Assembly: GCF_019933235.1 (NCBI RefSeq)
Contig: NZ_CP082945.1
Span: 3,782,001 to 3,846,000 of the forward strand
DNA from: Streptomyces angustmyceticus
Lineage (GTDB): Bacteria > Actinomycetota > Actinomycetes > Streptomycetales > Streptomycetaceae
DNA length: 64,000 nucleotides
Direction: 5' to 3'
The notes under the pieces were generated by a model. That model ran no database searches, was not told where the DNA came from, and worked only from the letters and a program-made list of their open reading frames with translations. This document shows positions 1 through 7,647 of this stretch, in pieces. The stretch's first letter is position 1. Each line of letters starts with the position of its first letter. The translations under genes and the position numbers were made by a program.

Positions 1-231
1 GTCGGTGTGCGCGTCGACGTACTCCGCGAGCGCCGCGCGCCAACGGCCGTCCCGGCGCCGCAGATACGCCTCGACGAGATCCCGCTTCGCGGGGAAGCAC
101 TGGTACAGCCGCTTGAGCGACACCCCCGCCGCGCCACGGAGTTCATCCATCCCGACGGACTGGATGCCGCGCTCGTAGAACAGCGTCTCCGCGGCGTCGA
201 GTATCCGCGTGCGGGCTTCGTCGAGGTCCAT
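1..231 (-). CDS. TetR-family transcriptional regulator, N-terminal part (cut by window edge)
   Basis: The 77 visible residues begin MDLDEARTRILDAAETLFYE and continue with a helix-turn-helix (GMDELRGAAGVSLKRLYQCF), the standard DNA-binding half of TetR repressors. The C-terminal ligand domain lies outside the window, so the ligand cannot be guessed. The gene diverges from the DUF1348 gene at 327, and two identical dyads lie between them, which fits a repressor controlling itself and its neighbour. The ATG at 229-231 is the only sensible start, since the dyads begin 22 bases upstream of it. The family call is firm; the target assignment is inferred from position. Confidence 0.85.
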   Translation of the reverse strand, partial: MDLDEARTRILDAAETLFYERGIQSVGMDELRGAAGVSLKRLYQCFPAKRDLVEAYLRRRDGRWRAALAEYVDAHTD

Positions 232-252
232 GGCGCTTCCGGGGCCTTGCGG

Positions 253-302
253 GAGAACGGTCGTTCTCTACACTAGCCGACCAAGCGAGAACGACCGTTC
301 TC
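253..302. promoter_or_regulatory. Twin palindromic operators between the divergent TetR and DUF1348 genes
   Basis: Two 16-bp dyads of the form GAGAACG-NN-CGTTCTC occur at 253-268 and 287-302. The 7-bp arms are perfect and only the two central bases differ (gt versus ac). Their starts are 34 bp apart. Their place between a tetR-type gene and its divergent neighbour makes them likely binding sites for that regulator. Confidence 0.75.
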
Positions 303-326
303 CGATCGTGGAAGAGGGAGCCCGCC

Positions 327-785
327 ATGGCCGCACGCCCGCCTTTCCCCCCGTTCGACGAGCACAGCGCACGGCAGAAGGTGCAGGCGGCCGAGGACGC
401 CTGGAACACCCGCGACCCCGAACGGGTCGCCCTCGCCTACACCGAGGACTCCGTCTGGCGCAATCGCGACACCTTCCTCACCGGCCGCGAGGAGATCGTC
501 GCGTTCCTGCGCCGGAAGTGGGCCCGGGAGCTGGACTACGCGCTGCGCAAGGAGCTGTGGTCCTACAGCGGCAACCGCATCGCGGTGCGCTTCCAGTACG
601 AGTGCCACGACGCGACCGGCCAGTGGTGGCGCAGCTACGGCAACGAACTGTGGGAGTTCGACGAGGAAGGGCTGATGCGGCGCCGGGAGGCCGGCATCCA
701 CGATGTCGCGATCACCGGGGACGAACGGCGCATCACCGGCCCCCGCCCGGAGGAGGAGCGGGGGCACCCGCTGCCGTTCCGCTGA
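327..785 (+). CDS. DUF1348 / NTF2-like (SnoaL-fold) protein
   Basis: The 152-residue product has the compact alpha-beta cone fold signature of the NTF2-like superfamily: an N-terminal helix (KVQAAEDAWNTRDPERVALA), then TEDSVWRNRDTFLTGREEIV and the WRSYGNELWEFDEEGLMRRR strand region typical of DUF1348 proteins. The length is the usual one for the family. No catalytic function is established for DUF1348. The start ATG follows a GAGGGAG ribosome-binding site by six bases. It lies just downstream of twin TetR-type operators and is probably the regulator's main target; such pairs often respond to small hydrophobic or electrophilic compounds, but that is inference. Confidence 0.85.
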   Translation: MAARPPFPPFDEHSARQKVQAAEDAWNTRDPERVALAYTEDSVWRNRDTFLTGREEIVAFLRRKWARELDYALRKELWSYSGNRIAVRFQYECHDATGQWWRSYGNELWEFDEEGLMRRREAGIHDVAITGDERRITGPRPEEERGHPLPFR

Positions 786-878
786 GGGCAGGCCCGGGGC
801 CGTCCGGGGCCCGGTCCGCGGGGCGGGTGCCGCGTTTCGCCCGTGCGCGGAGCGGGAACGTATGGACCCACCGAACCA

Positions 879-916
879 ATGGGCTGCCCATCCCTCCTCG
901 GGGATGGGCAGCCCAT
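879..916. promoter_or_regulatory. 16-bp perfect hairpin built from two smaller palindromes
   Basis: The arms at 879-894 and 901-916 are perfect complements around a 6-base loop. Each arm also contains ATGGGC-N-GCCCAT, itself a palindrome (879-891 and 904-916). The structure lies 93 bases after the DUF1348 stop and 80 bases before the beta-propeller start. It has no T-run, so it may be an upstream terminator, a paired operator, or a leader hairpin of the downstream gene. Confidence 0.6.
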
Positions 917-996
917 GGTGTTGCTGTGACCTGTGGGTCTGTAGTTGTGACGCCCCGGAGCGGGATCTCTGGACGGCCCCCGCAGAAGGGGTCCAC

Positions 997-2553
997 ATGA
1001 GCACGAATCTTCTGTCGCCGCAGCAGGAACTGCTGGGCACCGCCGCCCTCCCCGGCCAGGCACGGCCGGCCGCCGAGGGGACCGCGAGCCGGTCCGCGGC
1101 GGCGCCGCACACCTTCCTGGCGGTCACGTCGATCCCCGTCGGCACCAACCCTGTCGGGCTGGCGTTCATCCCCAACGGCGACCTCTACGTCGCCAACTCC
1201 GGGTCGAGCAATGTGTTCACCATCGACACCGCCACGGACACCGTCATCGGCGCCGCCATCCCCACCGGCACCACGCCGGCCTGGCTGACCGTCGCCCCCA
1301 ACGGCAGCGCCTACGTCCCCAACAACATCTCGAACAACGTGACGGTGATCGACACCGCCACCAGCACCGTCATCGCCACCATCCCCCTCAGCGGCGGCCC
1401 CGCCGCGGCGGCGGTCGTCCCCAGCGGCAACGTCTACGTCAGCCGCTTCGGGGCGAACAGCGTGCAGGAGATCGACACCACCACCAACACCGTCGTCGGC
1501 GCGGCCATCCCCACCGGCAGCGGCCCGGTCGGGATCGCGGTCGCCCCCAACGGCAAGGCGTACGTCGCCAACCGGAACGCGAACAACGTGACGGTGATCG
1601 ACACCGCCACCAACCTGGTCGTCACCACGATCGCCGGCTTCAACCAGCCGAACTTCGTGGCGATCGGCCCCAACGGCAACGCCTACGTCGCCAACATCGG
1701 GGCGAACAACGTGTCCGTGGTCGACACCACCGCGGACACGATCCTCACCACGATCCCCGTCGGCACCAACCCGTGGGGCATCACGGTCGGCCCCGACGGC
1801 AACGCCTACACGGCCAACCGCGGGTCGAACAACGTGTCGGTGATCGACACCACCACCAACACCACCATCGGCGCCCCGATCGCCGTCGGCAGCCAGCCGA
1901 TCGCCCTGGTGGTCGCGCCGAACAACAAGGTCTACGTCACCAACATCGCCGGGGCCAGCGTCAGCGTCATCCAGTTCGACCCGACGATCAGCAGCATCAC
2001 CCCCAACCAGGGGCCCATCACGGGCGGCACGGTGGTGACGATCACCGGCACCAACCTGACCGGGGCGAGCGTCGACATCGGCGGCAACCCCGCGACCGGC
2101 GTGACGGTCAACGCCACCGGAACGCAGCTCACCGCGACCACTCCGCCCGGAGCGGCCGGTCCCGCGGACGTCACCGTCACCACCCCCGGCGGGAGCACCA
2201 CCGTGGTGGGCGGCTTCACCTACATCGTCCCCGTCCACGCCACCTCGCTGACCGCGACCCCGGCGCTGACGAAGCTGTTCCCGCCGCACGTGTACTTCCC
2301 GTTCCTCACGGCCACGCTGACCGACCAGGTCACCGGCCTTCCGGTGCCGGGCCAGCCGATCCTGTTCAAGGCCGGCAGCAACGTCCTGGGCATCGCCAAC
2401 ACCGACGCCCAGGGCGTCGCGCGGGTGAACGAGACGCTCACGCTGACGCTCATCCTGCTCAACCACGGCTATGACGTCAGCTTCGCCGGCGCGGTCACGC
2501 CGTCGGCCATCCTGTCGCCGTCCAGCGCCCACGCGGACGTCATCGAGCCCTGA
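997..2553 (+). CDS. YncE-like beta-propeller repeat protein with IPT/TIG and Ig-like domains
   Basis: The 518-residue protein has about seven blades of some 43 residues between residues 40 and 328, each with the pattern GxxP..(V/I)AVxPNGxxYVAN..xNNVxVIDTxTxxVxxTI, as in YncE/surface-antigen propellers of the YVTN family. An IPT/TIG immunoglobulin-like domain follows (SSITPNQGPITGGTVVTITG, about 330-410), then a Big_1-like domain to the end. Such domains normally act outside the cell in binding or adhesion. No signal peptide, lipobox or membrane segment is visible at the chosen ATG (997), and the longer in-frame extension back to 703 overlaps the previous gene and is not signal-like. Either export is unconventional or the protein is cytoplasmic. 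Ligand unknown. Confidence 0.85.
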   Translation: MSTNLLSPQQELLGTAALPGQARPAAEGTASRSAAAPHTFLAVTSIPVGTNPVGLAFIPNGDLYVANSGSSNVFTIDTATDTVIGAAIPTGTTPAWLTVAPNGSAYVPNNISNNVTVIDTATSTVIATIPLSGGPAAAAVVPSGNVYVSRFGANSVQEIDTTTNTVVGAAIPTGSGPVGIAVAPNGKAYVANRNANNVTVIDTATNLVVTTIAGFNQPNFVAIGPNGNAYVANIGANNVSVVDTTADTILTTIPVGTNPWGITVGPDGNAYTANRGSNNVSVIDTTTNTTIGAPIAVGSQPIALVVAPNNKVYVTNIAGASVSVIQFDPTISSITPNQGPITGGTVVTITGTNLTGASVDIGGNPATGVTVNATGTQLTATTPPGAAGPADVTVTTPGGSTTVVGGFTYIVPVHATSLTATPALTKLFPPHVYFPFLTATLTDQVTGLPVPGQPILFKAGSNVLGIANTDAQGVARVNETLTLTLILLNHGYDVSFAGAVTPSAILSPSSAHADVIEP

Positions 2554-2580
2554 TCCCCCGCCCGGTGGCCGGCCATCCGC

Positions 2581-3510
2581 TCATGGGCCGGTCCACCCGG
2601 TGCCCGGACCGGCGGCGTCCGCTTCCCGGGACGCCCGGGGTGCTCCGGCCTCCGCGGGCGCCGCGGGGCTGCCGTCCGCCGTGCGCGCCGCCCACTCACC
2701 CAGCGCGGGCAGCTTCTCCCGCGTCGCGGAGTCGGCCGGCATGCACGCGAACAGCTTGATGCCGGGGGCGTCCAGCGCCGCCAGCTTCACGTAGTCGAAG
2801 GTCAGCCGCCCCACCCCGGGATGGCTGAACTCCCGGCGGGTGGTGCCGAGTTCCGCGATGTCATGCGCCTCCCACCAGGTCCGGAACTCCGCGCTCAGCT
2901 CCCGCAGCCCGCCGGTGAGCTCCTCGTAGCGGGCGTCCCCGGGGCGCTGCCGGGCATCGGCCCGGAACTGGCCGACCAGATCCCGGGCCTGTCCCTCCCA
3001 GTCGACCAGCAGTGCGCGGATGGCCGGATCGGTGAACACCATCCACAGCAGGTTGCGTTCGGCGGGCTCCAGCTCCCCGGGGTCGCCGATCAGCCCGGCC
3101 TCGGCGCGGTTCCAGCCCACCAGGTCCCAGTTGGCGTCGAGGAGGTACGCGGGGTGCGGCTCCAGCGCGTCCACCAGCCGCTGCAGGGCGGGGCCCGGAC
3201 CGCGGCCCGGCGCCCGCTCCGGCAGCGGCACCCCGGCCAGCGCGAACAGGTGCCGGCGCTCGGCCGGACTGAGCATCAGGGCCCGCGCCAGGCTCCGCAG
3301 GACCTGGCGGCTGACGGTGATGTCGCGCGCCTGCTCCAGCCAGGTGTACCAGGTCACGCTGACCCCGGAGAGCTGGGCGACCTCTTCGCGCCGCAGCCCC
3401 GGGGTGCGCCGTCGCGGGCCCGGGAGGATGCCCGCCTCCCGGGGGGTGAGGCGCTCGCGCCGCGCGCGCAGGAACTCCGCGAGGCTCCGCCGCTGTTGCA
3501 GGTCGGCCAT
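2581..3510 (-). CDS. XRE-family HTH regulator with MmyB-like ligand domain
   Basis: The 309-residue protein starts MADLQQRRSLAEFLRARRER and has an XRE helix-turn-helix at about 36-80 (TPGLRREEVAQLSGVSVTWY), then the MmyB-like domain (DALEPHPAYLLDANWDLVGW, NLLWMVFTDPAIRALLVDWE) that is PAS-like and thought to bind small hydrophobic ligands. It diverges from the MFS exporter gene at 3676 with 165 bp between the starts, so it probably controls that exporter. The ATG at 3508-3510 begins at the conserved family start; the reading frame is open far upstream but that part lies opposite the exporter and is not coding. A second protein of the same family is at 13135-14004. Confidence 0.9.
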   Translation of the reverse strand: MADLQQRRSLAEFLRARRERLTPREAGILPGPRRRTPGLRREEVAQLSGVSVTWYTWLEQARDITVSRQVLRSLARALMLSPAERRHLFALAGVPLPERAPGRGPGPALQRLVDALEPHPAYLLDANWDLVGWNRAEAGLIGDPGELEPAERNLLWMVFTDPAIRALLVDWEGQARDLVGQFRADARQRPGDARYEELTGGLRELSAEFRTWWEAHDIAELGTTRREFSHPGVGRLTFDYVKLAALDAPGIKLFACMPADSATREKLPALGEWAARTADGSPAAPAEAGAPRASREADAAGPGTGWTGP

Positions 3511-3675
3511 GGATGCTCCCGTTCGCCGCGGGCCGCGGAGGGCCGGCCGCCATGACCGCCGCGCGCATCCGGACGCGGCACGGATCGCGGTGCGGCCAGG
3601 GGCCGTTGGGGGTGGTGAGGACACCAGCATAATCGGTCTCTGTATGTCCGGCCGGGGCCGACCGACCCTTACCGC

Positions 3676-5139
3676 ATGACGCAGACCCCACCCTCGCACG
3701 CCACCGCGGCGGCCCCCGCGCAGGACGGCCCGACGGACACCACAGGGCCGTGGCGCGCCCTGTCCCTCGTGCTGGTCGGGGCGTTCATGGCGGTGCTCGA
3801 CACGTTCATCGTGCTGGTCGCCGCCCCCGCCGTCCAGGCCGATCTGCACGCCTCCGCCGCCGACGTCCAGCTCGTCCTGGCGGGCTACCAGCTCAGCTAC
3901 GCGCTCGCCCTGATCACCGGCGCCCGGCTCGGTGACCGCTACGGCCGCAAGCGGCTGTTCATGGCCGGGATGGCGCTGTTCACCCTGGCGTCCGTGGGCT
4001 GTGCGCTGGCGCCCGGCGCCGGCTCTCTGATCGCCGCGCGGCTGGTCCAGGGCCTCGGCGCGGCCGCGATGTTCCCGCAGGTGTTCGCGGTGATCCAGGT
4101 GCTGGTCCCGGCCGCCCGGCGCCCGAGGGCGTTCGGTGCGCTCGGGGCGGTCATCGGCATGGCCACGATGTCCGGGCAGGTGGTCGGGGGCGTACTGATC
4201 TCCGCCGACCTGTTCGGCTCCTCGTGGCGGCCGGTGTTCTGGGTCAATGTGCCCGTCGGTGTGGTGACGCTGCTGCTCGCCGGGCGGTTCCTGCCGGAGA
4301 CGCGGGCGGCGGGGGCCCGGCGGCTGGATCTGCCCGGTGCGGCGGCGCTGACCGTGGCGCTCTTCCTGCTCGTGGTGCCGCTGGTCGAGGGCCGCGCGTA
4401 CGGCTGGCCGCTGTGGACCTGGCTCGGCCTGGCCGCCTGCGTCCCGGCGTTCGCGGTGTTCTGCCTGGTGGAGCGGCGGGCGGCGGCCGCGGGCGGCGCC
4501 CCGCTCGTCCGGCTGGGGCTGCTGGGCGAGCGGCCCTTCGCGGTCGGGATGAGCCTGGTCGTCCTCACCTACGCGGGCATCAACTCCCTGTTCCTCGTGC
4601 TGTCGCTGACGCTGCAGGACGGGCTGGGGCTGGACGCGCTCGGCGCCGGCCTCGTCTACACGCCGTTCGCCGTCGCCTTCTTCGCCACCAGCCTGCTCGC
4701 CGGCCGGCTCGCCCGGTACGGCCGCCGGGTGCTGCGGCTCGGCGCCCTGACCGGGGCCGTGGGCTTCCTCGGCAGCATCGCACTGGCCCTGGGCGCCGGG
4801 GCCTCGTTGACGGCCTGGGAGCTGGTGCCGACGCTGCTCCTGGTGGGCGCGGGCAACGGTCTGCTGGTCACCCCGCTGCTCGGCGCGGTGCTCGCCACCG
4901 TCGGCCCGCAGGACGTGGGCATGGCCTCGGGGGTGCTCTCCACCGGCCAGCAGATCGGCGGGGCGCTCGGGGTGGCCCTCGTCGGCATCCTCTACTACGG
5001 CGCGCTCGGCGGGGCGGCCCACCACGACGTTCGCGCCTACGGGCACGCGTTCGCGGCCGCGCTGCTCCTCAACACCGCCCTGGCCGCCGCGATCTCGGCG
5101 CTGCTGCCCCGCCTGCCGGACCCCGCCGGCGCCGCCTGA
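3676..5139 (+). CDS. MFS drug-efflux transporter, DHA2 (EmrB/QacA) type
   Basis: The 487-residue protein has about 14 hydrophobic segments from residue 25 onward. MFS motif A is present (GARLGDRYGRKRLF, about residue 80), followed by the motif B/C-like stretch LVQGLGAAAMFPQVFAVIQV, as in proton-driven multidrug exporters of the DHA2 family in the inner membrane. Substrate is not predictable. The ATG follows the divergent promoter region shared with the XRE regulator at 2581-3510, which is the likely controller. Length is normal for the family. Confidence 0.9.
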   Translation: MTQTPPSHATAAAPAQDGPTDTTGPWRALSLVLVGAFMAVLDTFIVLVAAPAVQADLHASAADVQLVLAGYQLSYALALITGARLGDRYGRKRLFMAGMALFTLASVGCALAPGAGSLIAARLVQGLGAAAMFPQVFAVIQVLVPAARRPRAFGALGAVIGMATMSGQVVGGVLISADLFGSSWRPVFWVNVPVGVVTLLLAGRFLPETRAAGARRLDLPGAAALTVALFLLVVPLVEGRAYGWPLWTWLGLAACVPAFAVFCLVERRAAAAGGAPLVRLGLLGERPFAVGMSLVVLTYAGINSLFLVLSLTLQDGLGLDALGAGLVYTPFAVAFFATSLLAGRLARYGRRVLRLGALTGAVGFLGSIALALGAGASLTAWELVPTLLLVGAGNGLLVTPLLGAVLATVGPQDVGMASGVLSTGQQIGGALGVALVGILYYGALGGAAHHDVRAYGHAFAAALLLNTALAAAISALLPRLPDPAGAA

Positions 5140-5318
5140 CGCACGTCCCCTCCCACCGCGCCCGCGGCAGGGAACGCCCCACCGCGTCCGCGGCTCTCCA
5201 CACGGGAAATCGACCGCCGCGGTCCGGTTCCCAACTCGCCGCCAACCCCCCATAGGCCGCCGGGTTCGGGAGCGCTATGGTCGATTTTCCAGGAACGTAA
5301 CGGGGGAGGCAGCCGCAG

Positions 5319-5570
5319 ATGGCACAGGACGATGCCGTGATCGGCTGTACGGGAGTGCTGCTGATCGGCACGCGTGGGGCTGCCGGTCCCGGTGAGGTCC
5401 TGGTACGGATCAGAGGCGGTAGCGAGGCCTTCCTCGCCTGGTCCGCCGAGCCCCTTCCGGTAGGGGCGACCGTGCTCGTGATCGAGTCGCGTGGCAGTCG
5501 TCAGGTCGACGTCATGGAGTGGGCCGATCCGTTGGACGCGTTGTCCGGCAATGCCGGCGACGCCGGTTGA
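5319..5570 (+). CDS. Small beta-rich protein upstream of SPFH gene (NfeD-C/OB-fold-like)
   Basis: The 83-residue product is short and strand-rich: GCTGVLLIGTRGAAGPGEVLVRIRGGSEAF, PLPVGATVLVIESRGSRQVD. This resembles the soluble OB-like domain at the C-terminus of NfeD proteins, including the GxxV(L)V terminal beta pattern, but it lacks NfeD's membrane part. NfeD-type proteins are commonly encoded beside flotillin/stomatin genes, and the stop here is only 11 bases before the SPFH start, so the two are almost surely one operon. The start ATG follows a GGGGGAGG site. The NfeD relation is inferred from pattern and context. Confidence 0.75.
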   Translation: MAQDDAVIGCTGVLLIGTRGAAGPGEVLVRIRGGSEAFLAWSAEPLPVGATVLVIESRGSRQVDVMEWADPLDALSGNAGDAG

Positions 5571-5581
5571 GGAGTCGAAGC

Positions 5582-6748
5582 ATGTTCGGTTACCGCGTTC
5601 CTGCCCCCGATCAAGCCATGCTGATCTCGGGAGGCAGGCGTGGACAGGGGGGCGCGCCGTTCCGTGTGGTCACCGGGCACGGCAAGTTCGTGCTGCCGGT
5701 CTTCCGCAAGGTCCGTTTTCTGACGCTGGCGATGTGCGAGGCGGAGGTCGCCGAGACCTGCGTGACCCGGCAGGGCATCGCGCTGACGGTGCGCGCCGTC
5801 ATCGCCTTCAAGGTCGGCAACGACACCGAGAGCGTGGTCAACGCCGGTCAGCGGTTCCTGTCCGACCAGGACCAGATGTCGGTGCTGACCGGCCGGATCT
5901 TCGCCGGTCATCTGCGGTCCATCATCGGCTCGATGACGGTCGAGGAGATCGTCACCGAGCGGCAGAAGCTCGCCACCGAGGTCCTGGAGACCTCCAAGAC
6001 CGAGATGGCGAAGATCGGCCTGATCGTCGACTCGCTGCAGATCCAGTCGATCGACGACGGCGAGACCGGCTACATCGAGGCGATGTCCGCCCCGCACAAG
6101 GCGGCCATCCAGCGGCAGGCGCAGATCGCCCAGGCCCAGGCCACCCAGGCCTCGGTGGAGGCGCAGCAGGAGGCCGCGCGCAACCAGGCCGAGTACTCCC
6201 GGCAGACCGCCGTGGTCCAGGCCGAGTACTCCGCCGAGGTGGACCGGGCCCAGGCCCGCGCCGCCCAGGCGGGCCCGCTCGCCCAGGCCCATGCGCAGCA
6301 GGAGGTGCTCGCCGCGCAGACCGAACTCGCCGAGCGGGCGGCCCAGCTGCGCCAGCAGGAGCTGGTGGCCGAGGTCGTCAAGCCCGCCGAGGCGGAGGCC
6401 GAGCGCATCCGGCTGCTGGCCATGGCCGAGGCCGAGCGGATGAAGATCCAGGCCGAGGCCGCCGCGTCGCACGACCGGGTGGCGCTGGACCGGATGCTGA
6501 TCGACCAGCTCCCGCAGATCGTCAAGGAGGCCTCCGCGGGCCTGGCCAACGCCAACGTCAACGTCCTCAACGGCACCGACGGCCTGGGCGAGATCGCCGC
6601 GGGCCTGGTCGGCCAGGGCCTGACCATCCTCGACTCGGTCCGCCGCAACCTCGGCGCCCCCGAGGGGCAGGACGGCACGGCCGCCAAGAACGGCGGCGGC
6701 TCCGGCGCCGGCGGGCAGGGCCACAGCGGCCGGGTCGAGATCGAGTAG
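5582..6748 (+). CDS. SPFH-domain (flotillin/stomatin family) protein
   Basis: The 388-residue protein has an SPFH domain (about 10-180) followed by a long alanine- and glutamine-rich coiled coil (about 180-300; repeated QAQATQASVEAQQEA-like text) and the flotillin-type helix VVKPAEAEAERIRLLAMAEA. It ends in a short glycine-rich tail. Flotillins form large membrane-associated rings and organise membrane microdomains; no N-terminal membrane segment is obvious here, so association may be by hairpin or lipid contact. It starts at ATG 5582 after GAGGAG, eleven bases behind the small NfeD-like gene. Confidence 0.9.
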   Translation: MFGYRVPAPDQAMLISGGRRGQGGAPFRVVTGHGKFVLPVFRKVRFLTLAMCEAEVAETCVTRQGIALTVRAVIAFKVGNDTESVVNAGQRFLSDQDQMSVLTGRIFAGHLRSIIGSMTVEEIVTERQKLATEVLETSKTEMAKIGLIVDSLQIQSIDDGETGYIEAMSAPHKAAIQRQAQIAQAQATQASVEAQQEAARNQAEYSRQTAVVQAEYSAEVDRAQARAAQAGPLAQAHAQQEVLAAQTELAERAAQLRQQELVAEVVKPAEAEAERIRLLAMAEAERMKIQAEAAASHDRVALDRMLIDQLPQIVKEASAGLANANVNVLNGTDGLGEIAAGLVGQGLTILDSVRRNLGAPEGQDGTAAKNGGGSGAGGQGHSGRVEIE

Positions 6749-6771
6749 CGGCGGCACCGGACGGGACGGGT

Positions 6772-6802
6772 CGGGGCGGGGCGCACGGGGCGCCCCGCCC
6801 CG
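6772..6802. terminator. Hairpin terminator between convergent SPFH and MarR genes
   Basis: Perfect 12-bp arms, CGGGGCGGGGCG (6772-6783) and its complement (6791-6802), flank a 7-base loop. It sits exactly between the SPFH stop and the minus-strand MarR stop, so it can act both ways. No T-run, as is usual in streptomycetes. Confidence 0.7.
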
Positions 6803-6803
6803 C

Positions 6804-7301
6804 TCACATTCCGCGCCCCCGCGGCCGCTCCTCGGCGGTGTGCTTGCGGCGGGCGTGCGCCACCAGGTGGTTGAGCACGGCGACGGTGGTGGCGATGTCG
6901 GCGTCGTCGAAGCCGGCGAGGGCGTCGTGGAGTCCGGCCTGGCTGGTGCGCTGGAGGCGGCCCAGGACGGCCTTGCCGTGCGGGGTGATCGCCACCTGCC
7001 GGGCGCGGCGGTCGAGGGTGTCCGGGGTCCGCTCGACCAGGTCCTGGGACTCCAACTGCCCGATCTGGCGGGTGACATGGGGCGGCTCGACCATCAGCAG
7101 GGCGGCCAGATCGCCGACCCTGCTGACGCCCCCGCTGTCCTCCAGCGCCATCAGCAGCCAGAGGTCGGAGCGTGCCGCGGTGACGCCCGCCTCGGCCGCC
7201 TGGCGTTCGTGCGCCCGGGATCGGGTGAGCAGATAGGACAGCGTGGCCAGCACTCTTTGCAGTGCGGCGGTGGGGTCCTGGTCTCTCGCGGGGTCCGGCA
7301 T
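6804..7301 (-). CDS. MarR-family transcriptional regulator
   Basis: The 165-residue protein has the winged-helix core of MarR: SRVGDLAALLMVEPPHVTRQ (recognition helix) and VERTPDTLDRRARQVAITPHG, the beta-wing with its DxRxR motif, at about 60-110. N- and C-terminal helices form the dimer interface. MarR proteins usually repress efflux or detoxification genes and release on binding phenolic ligands. Upstream on the other strand is the P450 gene, and a small dyad at 7457-7468 lies between them, so the P450 may be a target. The ATG at 7299-7301 gives the usual family length. Confidence 0.88.
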   Translation of the reverse strand: MPDPARDQDPTAALQRVLATLSYLLTRSRAHERQAAEAGVTAARSDLWLLMALEDSGGVSRVGDLAALLMVEPPHVTRQIGQLESQDLVERTPDTLDRRARQVAITPHGKAVLGRLQRTSQAGLHDALAGFDDADIATTVAVLNHLVAHARRKHTAEERPRGRGM

Positions 7302-7446
7302 GCAGGCACTTTAGCGGCAGCGGGGGAGCCGGGATCCCGGCTCCCGCCCGCCGGTCCGGGGGCGTGCGCACGCTCGGTTTGAGCCAACCTCGGGTCCCTC
7401 GTGATCACCCCTTCCCTCCCCCGTTCCCGGTGCGTTAGCGTCCACT

Positions 7447-7469
7447 TAGTTGCTTAAGTTAGGTAACTA
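7447..7469. promoter_or_regulatory. Candidate MarR operator in the MarR/P450 divergent region
   Basis: This is the only A/T-rich island in a 346-bp intergenic region (7302-7647). It contains the perfect dyad AGTTA-gg-TAACT at 7457-7468, and TAGTT at 7447-7451 faces AACTA at 7465-7469. Size and place fit a MarR binding site overlapping the promoters; the rest of the region shows nothing else. Confidence 0.5.
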
Positions 7470-7647
7470 GCTCGCTCCGGGCCGTACCACCGGCCGGCTG
7501 CGGCAACCGGCCCCCGGTGCCCGTGATCCCGTTGGTCACGCCGGCCGCCGAAGGGGTTGCCGCGTGCGCAGAGTTCGTCGAGGAAAGGCGCCACCCGCAC
7601 CGTTCGCCACGGCAGTGCCGTGTCCCGATCGTGGAAGGACCAGCCGT

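Noticed and set aside
1120..1975. Regular DNA repeats that might look like a CRISPR or VNTR array
   Set aside because: The period of about 130 bases is codon-level repetition of propeller blades inside a coding frame; no short identical repeats with unique spacers.
733..2532. 599-residue repeat protein on the minus strand
   Set aside because: Its repeats merely mirror the propeller repeats of the plus-strand gene.
2581..5253. 890-residue open frame on the minus strand across the MFS gene
   Set aside because: Only the last 309 residues are a real XRE regulator; the rest is opposite-strand reading of the GC-rich exporter gene, Arg/Gln/Gly-rich without domains.
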